Assembly (NCBI GenBank): GCA_963575745.1
Contig: CAUYUJ010011159.1
Coordinates: 401,374 to 465,373 of the forward strand
Direction of reading: 5' to 3'
Length of the DNA: 64,000 bases
Source of the DNA: Prorocentrum cordatum
Taxonomy: Eukaryota; Sar; Dinophyceae; Prorocentrales; Prorocentraceae
Under the pieces are notes generated by a model that did no database searches, was not told where the DNA came from, and saw only the letters and a list, made by a program, of their open reading frames with translations. Shown piece by piece: positions 20,340-30,665 of the stretch (position 1 is its first letter; every line of letters begins with the position of its first letter). The position numbers and the translations under genes are program-made.

Positions 20340-21013
20340 CCCAACCATCCTGTGGTGTTGGATCCTCTTTTGAAATGACGGTCCCCTCGTTCTCCTCCTC
20401 CCCCTCCTCCCTCCTCCTCTTTCTTCCCCCTCCCCCCTGCATCTCACCCACCTAATACATCGTTTCGTGGCCCCGTGGGGATTTCCACCGAAGCCTCCAG
20501 CGGGACCGCCCGCATGCATCCCCCACACCCAGTTTGGAATTTTTCGCCCACCCGGTACAGCGCTTCGTGGCCCCATAGGGAACTCCACCGAAGCCCCCAG
20601 TGGGAGCGCCCGCATGCGTCCCCCACACCCAATTTGGCATTTTCACCAACCGAGTGCAGCACCACGTGGCCCCATAGGGAACTCCACCGAGGCCCCAGTG
20701 GGACCGCCAGCATGCGCCCGGCACGCCCAATTTGGCATGTTCATCCACCTAGTACAGCACCACGTGGCCCCATAGAGAGCTCCACCGAGGCCCCCAATGG
20801 GACCGCCCGCATGCGCTCCCGAAGCCCAATTTCGTTTGCACCCACCCAGTACAGCGCTTCGTGGCACCATAGCGAGCTCCACCGAAGGCCCCAGTGGGAC
20901 CGTCCGCGTGCGTCCCGAAAACCCAGAATGTAGCATCTTCACCCACTCAGTACACCGATTCGTGACCCCATAGAAGCTCCACCGAAGCCCCCAGTGGGAC
21001 CGTCCGCATTCGC
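20340..21013 (-). mobile_element. Array element F, truncated
   Basis: A left terminus CCCAACCAT (20340-20348) lies 22 bp beyond element E. About six core units follow, but the array stops at about 21013 in unrelated DNA with no right terminus. Confidence 0.6.
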
Positions 21014-21560
21014 ATCGCGGTTTCGCGGCGCCGGGACGGATGCGACGTCTGGGCGATCGAGGTAGATGGGTTCTACAACTCCCTCGTGGGAGTGTTGCAT
21101 CAAGCCCCGTTCGGCGAGAAGCAGCAGGCCGCGGCGGTCGGCGGGCCCCCGCCCCCCCCAGTTCTTCCGACGGTTCAACGCAAAAACAGCGACCTCAACG
21201 TCGAGGGGGCGCCTACCGATCATGCGCCTGATCTTGCGAGCGCCTTCCGGAACGCAGCGCCGAGTGGCCGACCGCATCCCGTGGAGATGGTGCACTTCTT
21301 TGCGCCGCCCTCGCTGCGCAGCCGCGCCAAGCTGCGCGAGGTCCCCCCGCGCCGCAAGTCAAGGATTTGATGCGCTTCGCATTGAAGCTGGAGAAAGTGC
21401 TCTATGGAAGACCGACCACGTTGTCGCGCGCTGCGAGGCGCTGTTTAGCCGAACTCCGCATGGGTGGCACCGGACACACGAGATATCGCAGGGCAGCCCA
21501 GGGAGAGCCCTCGTCTTCCAAGCTCCAGTCGGGAATGGCAGCCATGGCGGTTTCTAAGCG
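21014..21560 (-). pseudogene. Possible decayed coding fragment, unrecognised
   Basis: On the minus strand an ATG at 21543-21545 opens MAAIPDWSLEDEGSPWAALR with plausible codon use, ending at a TAG after 47 codons. A second frame at 20939-21295 reads NWGGRGPADRRGLLLLAERG. Neither belongs to a family I recognise, and the two are not in one frame. It may be a broken gene or retroelement piece abutting element F. Confidence 0.25.
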
Positions 21561-21639
21561 CCGTCACTTGCGTGAAGGGGCCCAAAAGTATTCCGACGTC
21601 AACAAATCTTATTTAATCGTTTCGCTCATTCCGCCAGCC

Positions 21640-22370
21640 ATACCGCAGTGGCCTGGCCGAGAGGTCGTCGGCAGTGCGGAGCTACAGGGAGCGGCGGCCC
21701 CAAAACGTTTCCACAGGCTCTCAAGAGGGCTTCAAAACGGCTTCAGAGCGCCTCCGGACCGCCCAAGAGAGCCCCAAGACGGCCCAAGGAGGGCTTCACA
21801 GAGTCTCAGAGCTTCCCAGGAGAGGCGCAAGGAGGCCACAGGAGGTTCCGTGGAGCCTTTTGGCAGCCTTTTCGAAGTTTCTTGGGAGCCTCTGGGGGGC
21901 CTGTTGGGGCCTCTCTTGGAGCCTCCTGGGGACCTTTCCGGGTTAAAAGTTCGAAATTTCCGTTCGGGTGCCCCGTCTGGGCTCGCTTTTAGAGCCGTCT
22001 TGAAGGCGTCTTGGGCCATCTTGGAAGTCTCTGGGGCTGTCTTGGGGTCCTCTTGGGCCGGTGGTTTTTTGGGGGCCGTCTTGGGGCGACCTTGGGGACC
22101 TCTTGGGCACGTTTGGACGCTGTGAACCCCAGACGTTGTATATGCGAACAAAAATGTACGTTTTCCCATAGGGAATGGGATGATTTTTGCTTGTTGCAGC
22201 CCTCTTGGAGGGCCTGTTGAGGCTCTCTTGGGCTTCTCGGCGGCCTGGAGGGCCGTATGAAGGCCATCTTGGGCGTCTTGGACCGCTCGTTCGGTGACTC
22301 GGGGCTGTCTTGGAGGCCTTTTGGGGCCCTCTTGGCGCTCTCTGGGCGGCCTCAGAGACCCCACCCAGGA
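21640..22370 (+). repeat. TCTTGGGGCC-type short-period repeat
   Basis: Imperfect 12-15 bp units such as GTCTTGGGGTCCTCTTGGGC run through most of this stretch. On the minus strand they read as Pro/Arg/Gln/Asp-rich frames, which I treat as repeat artefacts. The same family recurs at 42465-42665 and 45720-46135. A non-repetitive AT-richer patch sits at 22125-22190. Confidence 0.7.
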
Positions 22371-23069
22371 GGAAAACCATCTCTGACAAAGGGTGGCCGG
22401 GCGGCGGGCGGGGTACTTTCGGCCGGGGCACCCCCAGGGGCCGCCCCGCGCGCGCGAACTAGAATATCCTTAACCAGTTAACGGAGATCTTAGCACGCCT
22501 CTGGCCCGTTGGGTCGGCGAATTCGACCATGGAGGGCTTCGAGGCAGACGTCGCCGCCATATGCTTGACCCGCGCAGACGCGCTCGCGAGGGCGGCGGGG
22601 GGCGGCAAGGCGACCGCGAGGAGCCGTCTCCAGCGCGCGACGATCCGCGACGGTCTAAGTTGATCCCAGCCGCGTAGAATCGGAATTCGAGCTTTAAGTT
22701 CACTCGAGTACGAAAACCGCAGGTCCTAGATCCATATAGTTTCAGTAACCGTGCAATCGGAATCCAATTGGCATGAGGCAGACACGTTTCCATAAGGGTC
22801 CGCTTCGATGGGAGTAGTGCCCCAACGAGATGTCAATAAGAATGGGGCACGTCCCAGATGCAGCGTGACCAACTTGGGCTTAAGTGCGGTTCCAAGACGG
22901 ACGAGACATGCCAGGTGGATTCTCGTAAGTTGTCACTCGGGATGTAACAGACGCAAGACCTAGAACACGTCGAAACGTAGCAGACATGCTTCACAACGGG
23001 AAAGGGAAGATAACGCGAGAGAGAGAGAGAGGAGGGAGAACAACATATTTTAATTAGCCTGGCGAAGAA
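22371..23069. other. Gene-free spacer
   Basis: No gene or clear repeat is seen, apart from a GA run at 23017-23030 just before element G. Confidence 0.5.
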
Positions 23070-25239
23070 ACCAACCATATGCAGTTGTCAGTACCGCAGC
23101 TGGGGGGTTCATCTTCAGTGGAACTCCCCATAGGACCACGGAACGTGTGAGGGGTGTGCCGAGATGGATGCCACTGGGGCATTCGGTGAAGCTCCCTATC
23201 GGGACATGAAACACGCGCGGGGCGTGCCGACATGCGTGGCGGAAACGCATGTGAGGGCCGCCACTGGGGCCTCCAGTGGAGCTCCCTATGGGCCCCCGAA
23301 ACATGATGCTGCTGCGGGGGGGGTGCCGGGATGGGTGGCGGAGACGCATGTAAGCGCCGCTACTGGGGCCTTCGGTGGGGCTCCCTATGGGTCCACGAAG
23401 CGCGTGAGGGGTGTACTGGGATGTGCGGCGGGGACGCATGTGAGCGCCGCCATTGGGGCCTTCGGTGCAGCTCCCTATGGGGCCACGAAACGTGTGAGGG
23501 GTGTGCCGAATTGGGTGCGGGTGGTGACGCATGCGGGCGGTGCCACTGGGGCCTTCGGTGGAGCTCCTTATGGGGCCACGAAACCTGTTGTTGTAGGGGT
23601 GTGCCGGGATGGGTGGCGGGGACGCATGCGGGCGGCAGCACTGGGGCCTTCGGTGGAGCTCCCTATGGGGCCACGAAACGTGTGAGGGGTGTGCCGAATG
23701 GGGTGGGTGTGGGTGACGCATGTGAGCGCCGTCAGTGGGGCTTCCGGTGGATGATGGGGCCACGAAACTTGTGAGGGTGTGCCGAAATGGGTGCGCGGGA
23801 CGCATGCGCATGTGAGCGCCGCCACTGGGGCTTTCGGTGGAGCTCCCTATGGGGCCACGAAACGTGTGAAGGGGTGTGCCGAAATGGGTGTGCGGGACGC
23901 ATGCGGGCGGCAGCACTGGGACCTTCGGTGGAGCTCCTTATGGGGCCACGAAACGTGTGAGGGGTGTGCCGAATTGGGTGTGCGGGACGCATGCGGGCGG
24001 CATCACTGGGGCCTTCGATGGAGCTCCCTATGGGGCCACGAAGCGTGCGAGGGGTGTGCCGAAATGGGTGTGCGGGACGCATGCGGGCGGCAGCGCTGGG
24101 GCCTTCGGTGGGGCTCCCTATGGAGCCACGAAACGTGTGGGGGGTGTGCCGAAGTGGGTGTGCGGGACGCATGCGGGCGGCAGCACTGGGGCCGTCGGTG
24201 GAGCTCCCTATGGGGCCACGAAACGTGTGAGGGTTGTGCCAAAATTAATGTGCGGGACGCATGCGGGCGGCAGCACTGGGGCCTCCGGTGGGGCTCCCTA
24301 TATGGGGCCACGAAACGTGTGAGGGGTGTCCCGAAATGGGTGTGCGGGACGCATGTGGGCGGCAGCCATGGGGCCTTCGGTGGAGCTCCCTATGGGGCCA
24401 CGAAACGTGTGAGGGGTGTGCCGAAATGGGCGTGCGAGACGCATGCGGGCGGCGGCTTTGGGGCCTTCGGTGGAGCTCCTGGGGCCACGAAGCGTGTGAG
24501 GGGTGTGCCGAAGTGGGTGTGCGGGACGCATGCGAGCGGCAGCACTGGGGCCGTCGGTAGAGCTCCCTATGGGGCCACGAAGCGTGTGAGGGGTGTGCCG
24601 AAGTGGGTGTGCGGGACGCGTGCGGGCGGCAGCACTGGGGCCTTCGGTGGAGCTCCCTATGGGGCCACGAAACGTGTGAGGGGTGTGCCGAATTGGGTGT
24701 GCGGGACGCATGCGGGCGGCACCACTGGGGCCTTCGGTGGAGCTCCCAAAGGGGCCACGAAACGTGTGAGGGGTGTGCCGAAGTAGGTGTGCGGGACGCA
24801 TGCAGGCTTCAGCACTGGAGCCTTCGGTGGGGCTCCCTGTGGGGCCACGGAACGTGTGAGGGGTGTGCCGAAATGGGTGTGCGGGACGCATGCGGGCGGC
24901 AGCGCTGGGGCCTTCGGTGGGGCTCCCTATGGAGCCACGAAACGTGTGAGGGGTGTGCCGAAGTGGGTGTGCGGGACGCATGCGGGCGGCAGCACTGGGG
25001 CCTTCGGTGGAGCTCCCAAAGGGGCCACGAAACGTGTGAGGGGTGTGCCGAAGTGGGTGTGCGGGACTCATGCGGGCGGCAGCACTGGGGCTTTCGGCGG
25101 AGCTGTTTATGTGGCCACGAAACGTGTGAGGGGTGTGCCGAAATGGAGGAGGGAGGAGGGAGGGGGCAGCGGGAAGGAAGGAAGGAACGCGGGGCGACGC
25201 CCCTTCAAAACGATGACCCACCACCACAGGATGGTTGGG
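23070..25239 (+). mobile_element. Array element G
   Basis: Left terminus ACCAACCAT (23070-23078, one change) within GGCGAAGAAACCAACCATAT; right terminus ATGGTTGGG (25231-25239). About 23 units, mostly 90 bp, share the element A core with the linker TGTGCGGGACGCATGCGGGC. Units between 23880 and 25140 are highly uniform; the first nine (23130-23820) are more diverged, consistent with homogenisation toward one end. Confidence 0.7.
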
Positions 25240-25354
25240 AAATGGTCTTGCGTAGCACCCCGCAATTGCGGATAAGAGTGAGCTGCGGGCGCGGGCGACG
25301 CGGGCGTCGTCGAGCTGGCGGACCTCGTGGCCCCCACCTTCCCTGTCGATGGCG

Positions 25355-25460
25355 CTCTCCTCCTCCTCCTCCTCCACCTCGTCCTCGTCCTCCTCCTCCT
25401 CCTCCTCCTCCTCCTCCTCCTCCTCCTCCTCCTCCTCCTCCTCCTCCTCCTCCTCTTCCT
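25355..25460 (+). repeat. CTC microsatellite directly upstream of the spliced-leader relic
   Basis: About 30 CTC triplets with few interruptions end at 25455. The spliced leader begins six bases later. Confidence 0.9.
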
Positions 25461-25482
25461 TCCGTAGCCATTTTGGCTCAAG
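25461..25482 (+). other. Genomic copy of the dinoflagellate spliced leader (DinoSL)
   Basis: All 22 positions of the trans-spliced leader are present, with T at the first, degenerate position (TCCGTAGCC at its start, GGCTCAAG at its end). It is followed by TCACCATG, not by a GT donor, so this is not a spliced-leader RNA gene. It is the 5' end of a mature mRNA copied back into the genome, a process described for dinoflagellates as recycling of processed cDNAs. Confidence 0.93.
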
Positions 25483-25487
25483 TCACC

Positions 25488-28400
25488 ATGTCGCGCTGCG
25501 GCCGCATGGAGACCTCTGAGCCGAGGCCAGATCCCAACTGTTTCCAGCCACCAACAGGGGTGAGCTGGCACCCAAGCGTTCTGCCGCCACACTCAGGGGC
25601 TTGCGGCCGCCCATTCCTGCTCATTGTGCTGGCATTGCAGGCTGCCCTTCATATTGCGCGGTCGTGCATACCTACTCCCGTCGCCGCGCACCAGCTGGAC
25701 TTCGGCCTGTCCTACGTCGCCGTCGTTCACATCCATAACCCGCTGGACGTCGACTTGCTCGTTCCCCAGCTACAGCTGCTTCCACGCGGTGACTCCGCGA
25801 AGGCCCTGGAGTCCGACGCTCTCGCCCTCAACTTCCTGAAGCAGAACAGCAGTTTGCTCGACGGCAGCCCTCAGTCTCAGCCATGTCATCCTCCAGCGAA
25901 GAACGCTCTACCTCCCGAAGTGCCCCATCTGCTAGCCGAAGAAGGAAAGACCGCCGACGAGAGCGCGAACGTCTCGATCAAGATCGCGCTGCACGAGCTC
26001 ACCTTGACCGTGCTGATAAAAATGGGCGAGCAGCTGCAGGGCTTGCCACGCTGGTCTCGCTCGGCGACGCCGTCCCCGCTACCCAGGCTGCGCCGCGCTC
26101 AGGACGCGCATCTGGACATGCCGCCCGCTCCTGTCCCTCATCAGCTCGTACGCACCAACAGCCGCCTCACATCGCCATGGACACTGGAGAAGAAGAAGCA
26201 GCAGCTCCAGCGCGCGCCGCCGTCGCCGTCAATGCACGCCAATTTCAAGCAGCTGAAGGGACCGAGCCGCCCTCGCAACCTCCAGGCGAAGCACTACGCC
26301 ACGTTCCTCTCGCTGCTGCTGACCCATGGCGCTCTGGAAGCGCAGCAGCCGTTGGAGCTGCCGCCGTCGGAGCCACCGCCGATACCGAGACTGCCACGCC
26401 AGGCGGCCCCGTTCGTCTACCAGGCCTGGACCCCGATCTTGACAAAGCTCTTCAAGATCTCATGCAAGCTCAAGTTGCACACGCTGCTAGCACATTTCAA
26501 GCTCAAGCAAACATATTGCTCAATGATACACGCGAAAGCTTTCGCCAACTTCTCGCACAGCAAGTCCAAGCTACCGAACGACGAGTCGACACCCCCCATG
26601 ACGTCGTCGCTCGAACACGTAGAGAACAAGACCGTCAGGCAGAGGAACACAAGAAGATTTGGCTGCAGATCGACCAGATGCGAGAGACCTTCGCGCTCGC
26701 CGAGGCCCAGGCGCCGATCGCGGACCTTACCAAGCTCGCTGATTGGGACCGCGAGATCGACCCCACGATCTTCACCATCGGGGCTCAGCGGCTCATCGCG
26801 CCCGACGCGCTCCTCAATGACCTTCAGGAGTGGATCGCCTCCGCCAATCTGGGCTCTGACGACGTCGAACTTCACAGAGATGAACCCGCTCGTAGGTTTG
26901 TGCTACAAGTCAAAGGCGGGCGCGACGTGGCCATCCCGCGCGCGCTGGCACTCGCGCGTGCCCTTCGCGGCGCGGGAGGCAGATGGAAGCGCTTCGCATC
27001 TGTCGACACCTCGGGCACGCCAACGGACATCTTTCTCAACCCTGGCAAGTCGCCTAAGCAGATTCGCACCGAAATCCAACGCGAGAAACTTCTCCAGCTC
27101 CTTCAACACCGGCATCCTCAATAGTCTTGGAGAGCCTACCGAGCCAAGGGCGAGATCCATTGCAACACCACGCCCGTCGCGCGCCTCGACGTCAAGAGAC
27201 AAGCCGACCCCGCCATCCTGGAGTGGAACGAGAAGGCGTTCGAGTACGCCACCTTCCGCGACCTTGAGCGCGGAGCCATCCTCTTGTCGTTCCAGTCGCT
27301 CTTCGCGGACACAGCGGAGGCCACGCGGCGCGTCTAGCCATCCCTGGGCGGTCTGGCGCCAGGACGTTCGCCTTGCACGGCGCTTGCATTCCACCACCGA
27401 GCTCGGCGCCAAGTCCCCCATCATCGACGTTGGACACATCGCGCCCAAGGACACTGCCGAGTTCAATATGAAGACGGCCGCGCCGTACCGTGACCTCGAG
27501 GCCCAGCAGTGCATTGTCATGCGCATGCTCAGCCACCCCATCATTGTCGTCGGGCTCGACCTCTTGCTGCACTGCACCCAGCTTGCCGTCGTCGAGCCAC
27601 TGGACCTGCTAGAGGACCTCACCTGGCATCCCTGCTCCAACGCTGTCTTCCTCCTCGGCCTGAACGACTCTGACCTCGCGCTCCTGCCGAAGGGTTACAA
27701 CCTCACAGGCGAGCTCAACGCAGATCGCCCCCCTGTGGACACACGCCCGCGGCTCCTCAAGTACACCGATATCAGGGCCATCGCTGACGCGGCCAACTTC
27801 CTCGACAAAACCGTTGTGGCAGAGCGGACTTATTACTCGCAGCAGGGCATTGCCGTGGCCCGCTATCTCACCAAGCACGTCGTCAACTGCGGCACCGAGA
27901 GGCGCCAAGCTGGAGCTCAACCTGAGGCCGTCAATCACAAGCTCGTCCTCAACAGTTTCGACCTCGCGGCTGCGCCCACGCCGCTCGGCCGCGGCTGGCT
28001 CCTCGCGTCGCTGGAGCACCCCGGCGTCCTTGAGGGCCTGATGAACTTCTCTCGCCAACTGGGCCTCGTCTCCAACAGCTTCCTCAAAGTTGCTGGCGTT
28101 CATTACTTCATGTTCCCGCTCGAATTTGGCGCGCCCCAGGGCTACCCCGTGAGCGGCACGGCCTGGGTGCTCGCCATGGACCCGCCCGTTCGCCACACCG
28201 CCTCGCTCGTCAAAACCTACAACGGCATGCACGACTACGACAAGCGCTTCCTGGGCGACTGCGCCGTCGACACTGGCCTCCACGCGCTCTCGTTCGACAC
28301 GCTGCGCGCCGACAGTGAGCCCTTTGCCGCAGCTCAGCTGCTTGCGCCCTTCCCCGCGAAGCCCCGCAAGTGGGTTGTCGCCACGCTTGGGGAGAATTCT

Positions 28401-29345
28401 TTTCAGCTTATGCAGAGTGGCAGTGTTGCCACCGCTCGCCTCCATTTCACCTCAGTCGTTTCAGCGCTCAGTTTTTTCTCGCAGTCCATTCCGCCCAATC
28501 AGAAGTTTGCCCGCAGTGAACAGTACATTTTCCTTAAGATGTACAATCCCCTGCCTGTCGCACTTCGCAAAGTAGATATCAGCGCCATTGCTGCATGGCG
28601 CCCGCCTTCTGTCCCTCTCCCAGATCAGATTTCAGCCGTCGCCGCTGCCACTCGCTCAGCCACTTTCACGCCCCGCGAGGAACGGGAACTATTCCCCACT
28701 GCCGACCCGTTGCTAGCAGCTGCCGCGGCCGCGGCGAACCGCGCAGCTGCCCGTGAACTTCACGAGGCCCCGAGTGCTGAGCCACCGCACCGCCCCAGGG
28801 TGCAGCTCGCGGTTGCGATCGCGCTGCAGCGGGCCCCCCTCTCATCGCCATTCACAGCCATGCCCGTGAAGTGCTCCGCAGCCTGGGGCCTCTCTCAGCC
28901 GCCTCCGCCCCCAGAGCTCGCTACTTGCTGCAATGCTCTCACGAATGCCATGCTATCCGTCCGTCCGTTCTGGCGCTGGGCGGCACATGAGACATTCTCA
29001 GGTGGGTGGACGACGTCCCATAGCACGCACGTTCGCCTGCAGCAGTCGAGCGTGTCAGGGTGCCCCGCGGCGCCCGAGTCATTCCCCCGCTTCCTCGCCC
29101 GCTCGGTCCTCCTGGGCCTCCTCTGCTCCCCCGTCTCGCCCAACCTCCACAGCGCGCTTGCACACTTGGGCTTTGGTCCCGTCGCAGCCTATCCGTCTGA
29201 GCCTGCAAGCGAGATCTCGTTGATGCGGTCGATTCAGTGGAATGCGCTTGCCTTTAACTGCTTTTGCAAAATGAAGCTCGCCTCGCCGCCCCGAGCTTCG
29301 TTAGCTGAAGGGTCGAGCGCCGTCAAAGCATTGCTCTGGCAGTAG
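25488..29345 (+). CDS. Spliced-leader-tagged long ORF (1285 codons), unknown protein, interrupted by a LINE fragment
   Basis: The ATG at 25488 lies five bases after the spliced-leader relic; the frame is open to the TAG at 29343-29345. Residues 1-130 include a hydrophobic segment (PFLLIVLALQAALHIA, about 37-52) and the motif VVHIHNPLDVDLLVPQLQL. After the inserted LINE piece (about 25870-27337) strong coding bias resumes at about 27340 and continues to about 28560 with DLLLHCTQLAVVEPLDLLEDL, HYFMFPLEFGAPQGYPVSG and FLKMYNPLPVALRKVDISA. The repeated NPL-x-V-x-L pattern resembles the asparagine-proline strand of LEA-2/DUF3712 domains, which are beta-sandwiches, but I cannot confirm the family. 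A one-pass membrane or secreted protein is plausible. The last 260 codons are Ala/Pro-rich with weaker coding character. No intron is evident, as expected of a retrocopy. Confidence 0.6.
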   Translation: MSRCGRMETSEPRPDPNCFQPPTGVSWHPSVLPPHSGACGRPFLLIVLALQAALHIARSCIPTPVAAHQLDFGLSYVAVVHIHNPLDVDLLVPQLQLLPRGDSAKALESDALALNFLKQNSSLLDGSPQSQPCHPPAKNALPPEVPHLLAEEGKTADESANVSIKIALHELTLTVLIKMGEQLQGLPRWSRSATPSPLPRLRRAQDAHLDMPPAPVPHQLVRTNSRLTSPWTLEKKKQQLQRAPPSPSMHANFKQLKGPSRPRNLQAKHYATFLSLLLTHGALEAQQPLELPPSEPPPIPRLPRQAAPFVYQAWTPILTKLFKISCKLKLHTLLAHFKLKQTYCSMIHAKAFANFSHSKSKLPNDESTPPMTSSLEHVENKTVRQRNTRRFGCRSTRCERPSRSPRPRRRSRTLPSSLIGTARSTPRSSPSGLSGSSRPTRSSMTFRSGSPPPIWALTTSNFTEMNPLVGLCYKSKAGATWPSRARWHSRVPFAAREADGSASHLSTPRARQRTSFSTLASRLSRFAPKSNARNFSSSFNTGILNSLGEPTEPRARSIATPRPSRASTSRDKPTPPSWSGTRRRSSTPPSATLSAEPSSCRSSRSSRTQRRPRGASSHPWAVWRQDVRLARRLHSTTELGAKSPIIDVGHIAPKDTAEFNMKTAAPYRDLEAQQCIVMRMLSHPIIVVGLDLLLHCTQLAVVEPLDLLEDLTWHPCSNAVFLLGLNDSDLALLPKGYNLTGELNADRPPVDTRPRLLKYTDIRAIADAANFLDKTVVAERTYYSQQGIAVARYLTKHVVNCGTERRQAGAQPEAVNHKLVLNSFDLAAAPTPLGRGWLLASLEHPGVLEGLMNFSRQLGLVSNSFLKVAGVHYFMFPLEFGAPQGYPVSGTAWVLAMDPPVRHTASLVKTYNGMHDYDKRFLGDCAVDTGLHALSFDTLRADSEPFAAAQLLAPFPAKPRKWVVATLGENSFQLMQSGSVATARLHFTSVVSALSFFSQSIPPNQKFARSEQYIFLKMYNPLPVALRKVDISAIAAWRPPSVPLPDQISAVAAATRSATFTPREERELFPTADPLLAAAAAAANRAAARELHEAPSAEPPHRPRVQLAVAIALQRAPLSSPFTAMPVKCSAAWGLSQPPPPPELATCCNALTNAMLSVRPFWRWAAHETFSGGWTTSHSTHVRLQQSSVSGCPAAPESFPRFLARSVLLGLLCSPVSPNLHSALAHLGFGPVAAYPSEPASEISLMRSIQWNALAFNCFCKMKLASPPRASLAEGSSAVKALLWQ
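25883..27337 (+). pseudogene. 5' fragment of a LINE ORF (413 codons plus a post-stop remnant)
   Basis: In a different frame from the surrounding ORF, ATG 25883 opens MSSSSEERSTSRSAPSASRR. A Gln-rich helical middle follows (LMQAQVAHAASTFQAQANIL), then RRFVLQVKGG and FLNPGKSPKQIRTEIQREKL, a pattern I associate with the segment upstream of the endonuclease in dinoflagellate LINEs. A TAG at 27122-27124 ends the ORF, but the same frame continues as SWRAYRAKGEIHCNTTPVAR to a second TAG at 27335-27337. The first stop is therefore probably a point mutation. The fragment stops before any endonuclease motif. Confidence 0.6.
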
Positions 29346-29439
29346 TCGCGCGGTAGTCGGACAGGAACGGACAGTCTTTGCCCTCGTCTCGCTTATTGCC
29401 CGCTTGCCCTCGTCTCTTCCTCTTTGGGTGCGTGCACTC

Positions 29440-29770
29440 CTCCTCCTCCTCCTCCTCCTCCTCTTCCTCGTCCTCGTCGTCATCGTCATCGTCATCGTCG
29501 TCCTCCTCCTCCACCTCGTCCTCCTCCTCCTCTTCTTCCTCGCCCTCCCTCTCTCCCCCTCGTCCTTTCATCATCGTCCTCCAATGTCGTCATCCCCGTC
29601 ATCGGCCTCCATCATCGTCCTCCCATTGTCGTCCATCATCATCATCATCATCGTCCTCCCCCTCCTCCCCCTCCTCGTCCTCCTCCTCCCCCTCCTCCCC
29701 CTCCCCCCCCTCCTCGTCCTCCTTCTCTTCCCCCCCCTCCTCGTCCTCCTTCTCTTCCTCCTTTTTTCTT
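29440..29770 (+). repeat. CTC/TCG/ATC compound simple repeats
   Basis: Blocks of CTC (29440-29475), GTCATC (29475-29505), CATCAT (29636-29655) and CCTCCTCC (29660-29760). Open frames here are repeat-driven. Confidence 0.85.
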
Positions 29771-29999
29771 TTTTCTTTCTCCACATTATCCTTGCATCCT
29801 GTCTTCTTTCGCGTTCTCCTCGTCCCCGGTTTACTCCTCCTGCCTCCCCCTCCTTTCCCAAGATAACTGCAACGCAATCCTTTTTTCCACTTTATGCTCC
29901 CCGCCTTCCCTGATCAAGGCAACTCGCCAGGGCAGAGTTGCTGGGCGGGCTGGTGTGGATGCGCGGGGTTTGAAGAGGTCCTTGCGGGCTCAGACGGCA

Positions 30000-30460
30000 C
30001 GCAAAAATCCGCCGCCGCGTTTTTGCGGCATTGGTTTGTTCAGTGAACGTAGTTTAGGTCGCGGGTGGGTCGCGGGCTCTCCACCTCCACATGGAAGGGA
30101 TGCAGAAGCAGCCCGCCGCAGGCGCCAACAAAATTGGTTTGTACACTGAACGTGGTTTGATTCACGGGTAGGCCGCGGGTTCCCCACCGGGAACGAATGC
30201 AAAAGATGCCCGCCGCAGGCGCCGAAAAATGTGGTTTGCACCCTGAATGTGGTCGCGGGTGGGCCGCGGGCTCTCCGCCTGAAACGAATGCAAAGGATGC
30301 CTGCCGCAGGCGCCGAAAAATGCGGTTTGTACCCTGAACGTGGTTTGGGTCGCGGGTTGGTCGCGAATTGGTCATGGGGTGGGTCGCGGGCTCTCCACCT
30401 GGAAGGAATGCAAAAAAAAACCGCCGCAGGCGCCGAAAATATTGATTTGTACCTTGAGCT
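30000..30460 (+). repeat. Minisatellite of about 85-95 bp
   Basis: Five imperfect units share GAATGCAAAAGATGCCCGCC, then AGGCGCCGAAAA, TTTGTACCCTGAACGTGGTT and CGCGGGCTCTCC. The last unit grades into the GGGTCGCGGGT array. Confidence 0.75.
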
Positions 30461-30665
30461 TGGTTTGGGTCGCGGGTGGGTCGCGGGTGGGTCGCGGGGT
30501 AGGTCGCGGGTGGGTCGCGGGTGGGTCGCGGGTGGGTCGCGGGTGGGTCGCGGGGTGGGCCGCGGGCGGGTCGCGAGGTGGGTCGCGGGGTGGGTCGCGG
30601 GGTGGGTCGCGGGGTGGGTCGCGGGGTGGGTCGCGGGTGGGTCGCGGGGCGGGTCGCGGGTGGGA
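30460..30665 (+). repeat. GGGTCGCGGGT minisatellite, 11-12 bp period
   Basis: About 18 copies of GGGTCGCGGGT or GGGTCGCGGGGT. It begins inside the preceding minisatellite, whose units end in the same word, so it looks like a secondary expansion of that word. Confidence 0.85.

Noticed and set aside
25461-25482. Spliced-leader RNA gene
   Set aside because: No GT donor follows the leader; ATG-containing coding sequence follows directly.
27609-28445. Minus-strand ORF of 278 codons
   Set aside because: Antisense shadow of the spliced-leader ORF; third-position bias supports the plus strand.
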